Source: BQWY01 sp046351095
GTDB taxonomy: Bacteria; Nitrospirota; Nitrospiria; Nitrospirales; Nitrospiraceae
DNA length: 64,000 nucleotides
Direction of reading: 5' to 3'
Assembly (NCBI GenBank): GCA_046351095.1
Contig: JAXLZC010000001.1
Span: 558,001 to 622,000 of the forward strand
Shown: positions 61,742 to 64,000 of the stretch, piece after piece
How the letters are laid out: each line of letters starts with the position of its first letter
How positions within the stretch are numbered: the stretch's first letter is position 1
Translations under genes and position numbers: made by a program
Notes under the pieces: model-generated
Seen by the model: only the letters and a program-made list of their open reading frames with translations
Database searches by the model: none
Told to the model about the DNA's origin: nothing

Positions 61742-61765
61742 GCAATTTCGACTGTCTGAAATTGC
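61742..61765 (-). promoter_or_regulatory. Perfect inverted repeat just upstream of glrK
   Basis: GCAATTTC (61742-61749) and GAAATTGC (61758-61765), 8-bp arms with an 8-base spacer, ending 12 bases before the glrK ATG. The position fits a repressor site or a leader hairpin that covers the ribosome binding site, perhaps autoregulatory. No sigma-54 promoter is evident here. Confidence 0.45.
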
Positions 61766-61909
61766 ATACACCATTTTGCCTGAACGCGCAGAGAGATACC
61801 ACCCCTAGATGCAGACTCCGAGCCCTTAGGGTGACGTACGAGGCGTGAAGGCGGTCTGCCCCCATAACCAACGCTTCAAACGGGAAAACAATCGGCGGGA
61901 TCTACGAGC

Positions 61910-62716
61910 CTACAGGCCGTGCGTCGAACGATACAGACGCTGTCGTCGTGAGGACGTATGTAGCAAGTGGAAGAGATGGCCTCGGAACAAAAACATAAAG
62001 ATCGTCAGCGGTGGCGCCAAGAGTAACACGAAGCCAGATGTCACTTCCTCGCTCACACCGAGGCGGTTGAGCCAGGCCGAGAGTGTCGTCATCGGCAGTA
62101 CCAACAACTGCAAAAAGTTCAAGCCCGCGCCGCGTCCGAGTCTTGTGGAGAGTTGTAGGAAGAACGTCGCCCCCAGTGGTGCCACGACCACAAACAGCGG
62201 CAGGAACCACTCGATCCAATTGTCGAGCACGAAGTCGTAACTGCTCTTGATCACCTCTAGCGGCGATCCCTGTCGCAGCTGGTACATCACTTCCGGCGCC
62301 GGGTTCAGCAGGACGAACAGCAGAAAAAACACCGCGCTGGCGAGAAATGCGCCTTGTGGGTTCGTCTTCATACTTTGGTCCAGCAACATCAGCGGGATCC
62401 AAAGCACGAACCCGACACCCATCACGTCCCAGAAGTACTTACCGAAACTTTCGCCGACATCGCCGATCTGGAGCGTCCGGTTCGACAAGACCGCTACCTC
62501 GAAGAGCCAGAGCATCGCGCCGATCAGCAGCGCGTTCAGCGCGCCCAATATAAATCCACCGACAAGGCCAAGTCCCGATACCAGGCTCGTCGCCGTCAGC
62601 ATTCCGAGGAAAAAGACGACGACGATCGGAATCAACCACCAGGACCGCTTCAGCGACGCCATCGTGGCGTGAAACGATTGGACGTAGAGTTGCCAGGTTG
62701 CCGTGAGGAGGCTCAT
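61910..62716 (-). CDS. Multi-pass membrane protein of unknown function
   Basis: 268 residues. About six transmembrane helices (WWLIPIVVVFFLGMLTATSL, GLVGGFILGALNALLIGAML, ASAVFFLLFVLLN, WFLPLFVVVAPLGATFF and others) with a loop rich in charged residues (GSPLEVIKSSYDFVLDNW). It resembles a common family of uncharacterised membrane proteins, but I cannot give a family name with confidence. The gene lies 179 bases from glrK and is divergent from clpB. Confidence 0.7.
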   Translation of the reverse strand: MSLLTATWQLYVQSFHATMASLKRSWWLIPIVVVFFLGMLTATSLVSGLGLVGGFILGALNALLIGAMLWLFEVAVLSNRTLQIGDVGESFGKYFWDVMGVGFVLWIPLMLLDQSMKTNPQGAFLASAVFFLLFVLLNPAPEVMYQLRQGSPLEVIKSSYDFVLDNWIEWFLPLFVVVAPLGATFFLQLSTRLGRGAGLNFLQLLVLPMTTLSAWLNRLGVSEEVTSGFVLLLAPPLTIFMFLFRGHLFHLLHTSSRRQRLYRSTHGL

Positions 62717-62930
62717 GTATCGGGATCGGTTGCTGGCTGTGGGCGGGAACGATCGAGCCGCATCATTGGGGGGACATACATAGACAGATTCCCGAAGCCG
62801 GTCAAGCGGGCGCTCGCCTTGACTTAAAGGGGCCCATGTTTACCTATAGAGCAACGACGAGCCGGAAGATCGAGGTCGGTCGGTCAAATCCTAAAACCTG
62901 GCTGCGCTCGTCCCGAAGGAGACTCTGCCA
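62717..62930. other. Divergent intergenic region upstream of clpB
   Basis: 214 bases. TTGACT (62819-62824) and TATAGA (62845-62850) are 20 bases apart, too far for a good sigma-70 promoter. CTTGAC followed by CCCATGTT resembles a sigma-32 pair, but the distance is too short. No CIRCE-type inverted repeat is seen. Confidence 0.35.
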
Positions 62931-64000
62931 ATGGATATGAATCGGATGACCGTGAAAGTGCAGGAGGCGCTCCAGGCCGCATCCGGCCAGGCGATGCGCC
63001 GCAATCATCAAGGTGTCGACGTCGAGCACCTGCTGCTCGCCATCTTGGAACAACAGGGGGGTATCGGCCCGTCCTTACTCGAACAGAGCGGCGTGTCGTT
63101 GTCGGCCGTCACGGCGGCGGCGGAGCAGGCGCTCACGCGCGTCGCGCAGGTGCAAGGCCCCGGTGCCGCACCAGGACAAATTCATCTGACTCCCCGCCTC
63201 ACGAGCATCTTGAACAAGGCCGAACAGGAGATGAAGGGGCTCAAGGACGAGTACCTGAGCGTCGAACATCTCGTGCTGGCTATGGTCGATGAAGGCGGTG
63301 TGTTCCGCAAACTCGCCGTCACGCGGGACAAGGTGCTGGGAGCGCTGCAACAGGTGCGTGGGACGCAGCGCGTCACCTCGCAGGATCCCGAAGGCACGTA
63401 TCAATCGTTGGAAAAATACGGACGTGACCTGACACGCCTTGCCTCGCAAGGGAAGGTCGATCCCGTAATCGGCCGTGACGACGAGATCCGTCGTGTCATC
63501 CAAATTCTGTCGCGCCGGACGAAAAACAATCCCGTACTCATCGGCGAACCAGGCGTCGGCAAGACGGCCATCGTCGAAGGTTTGGCGCAGCGCATCGTCA
63601 AAGGCGATGTGCCGGACGGTCTGAAAAACAAACGTGTGGTTGTGCTCGACATGGGCGCGCTGGTGGCCGGCGCCAAGTTCCGCGGCGAATTCGAAGAGCG
63701 CTTGAAAGCCGTGTTGAAGGAAGTGCAAGCGGCCGGTGGGCAGATCCTGCTGTTCATCGACGAGTTGCACACGGTCGTCGGCGCCGGCGCGGCGGAAGGG
63801 TCGATGGACGCCGCGAACCTCTTGAAGCCGATGTTGGCGCGCGGCGAGTTGCACCTGATCGGTGCGACGACACTCGACGAGTATCGCAAACATATCGAAA
63901 AAGACGCGGCGCTCGAGCGGCGGTTCCAAACCGTCGTGGTCGATCAGCCGACGGTTGAAGATACGATTTCCATCTTGCGCGGCTTAAAAGAACGGTACGA
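62931..64000 (+). CDS. clpB: ClpB disaggregase, N-terminal part (cut by window end)
   Basis: The ATG at 62931 has AAGGAG nine bases upstream; the frame is open to base 64000 and truncated there (356 residues seen of about 860). The N-terminal Clp repeat domain (VKVQEALQAASGQAMRRN) is followed by the first AAA+ domain: Walker A GEPGVGKTA, LFIDELHTVVGAG (Walker B) and TTLDEYRKHIEKD. ClpB solubilises aggregated proteins with DnaK. Confidence 0.95.
   Translation, partial: MDMNRMTVKVQEALQAASGQAMRRNHQGVDVEHLLLAILEQQGGIGPSLLEQSGVSLSAVTAAAEQALTRVAQVQGPGAAPGQIHLTPRLTSILNKAEQEMKGLKDEYLSVEHLVLAMVDEGGVFRKLAVTRDKVLGALQQVRGTQRVTSQDPEGTYQSLEKYGRDLTRLASQGKVDPVIGRDDEIRRVIQILSRRTKNNPVLIGEPGVGKTAIVEGLAQRIVKGDVPDGLKNKRVVVLDMGALVAGAKFRGEFEERLKAVLKEVQAAGGQILLFIDELHTVVGAGAAEGSMDAANLLKPMLARGELHLIGATTLDEYRKHIEKDAALERRFQTVVVDQPTVEDTISILRGLKERY

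Noticed and set aside
62815..62850. Sigma-32 heat-shock promoter for clpB
   Set aside because: CTTGAC and CCCATGTT are present but only about 10 bases apart, too close for the -35/-10 pair; the sigma-70 candidate is 20 bases apart.
1..64000. CRISPR arrays, insertion sequences, integrases, rRNA genes
   Set aside because: No repeat-spacer pattern, transposase or recombinase motifs, or rRNA-like sequence was seen by eye.

Overview
The window is a GC-rich bacterial chromosome segment. It carries a phosphate/polyphosphate island, a complete envelope-polysaccharide locus with an exosortase, and a type II secretion operon. There are no insertion sequences, integrases, CRISPR arrays or rRNA genes. 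The gene content (exosortase with its usual partners, a VPLPA-type sorted protein, a GlrK-QseG-GlrR-like regulatory set, a PilM/PilN-like GspL) suggests a diderm of the Nitrospirota (Nitrospira-like), or less likely a proteobacterium. That assignment is an inference from gene content, not from a marker gene.

Region 1 (1-15,632), phosphate: the end of a PstS-type binding protein; a minus-strand group of two small lipoproteins, an Slp-family protein, a putative phosphate-selective porin and an atypical OmpR/PhoB-like regulator that lacks the phospho-acceptor Asp; a 32-residue membrane protein; then the minus-strand run pstS-pstC-pstA-pstB-phoU-ppk. Divergent from pstS are psiE, a small winged-helix-like protein and a Ppx/GppA-HD exopolyphosphatase. 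A SixA-like phosphatase closes the block. Together they take up phosphate, store it as polyphosphate and remobilise it.

Region 2 (15,675-16,740): a lower-GC patch with two small membrane proteins of unknown function.

Region 3 (16,757-42,202, all minus strand), extracellular polysaccharide: gmd and fcl (GDP-L-fucose), wecB (UDP-ManNAc), a secreted glycoside-hydrolase-like protein, a Wzy-like polymerase, a flippase, an acyltransferase, three GT4 glycosyltransferases, a VPLPA-CTERM sorted protein, an exosortase-EpsI fusion, a WecA-like initiating transferase, a PrsT-like TPR protein, a Wza-like export protein, an outer-membrane barrel, a chain-length protein, a CpsD-like ATPase and an ExeA-like ATPase with TPRs. 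The set would make, polymerise, export and length-control a fucose-containing polymer, and anchor or release at least one sorted protein.

Region 4 (42,492-57,076, plus strand), type II secretion: gspC, D, E, F, G, H, I, J, N, L, M, K. A two-gene minus-strand cassette sits between gspD and gspE. It encodes a kexin-like lipoprotein protease and a separate lipoprotein that looks like a subtilase prodomain. The prepilin peptidase is not in the window.

Region 5 (57,237-64,000): two small unknown proteins around a tRNA-Thr(TGT) with a good promoter; a histidine kinase, QseG-like lipoprotein and sigma-54 activator set; a multi-pass membrane protein; and the 5' part of clpB, cut by the window end.
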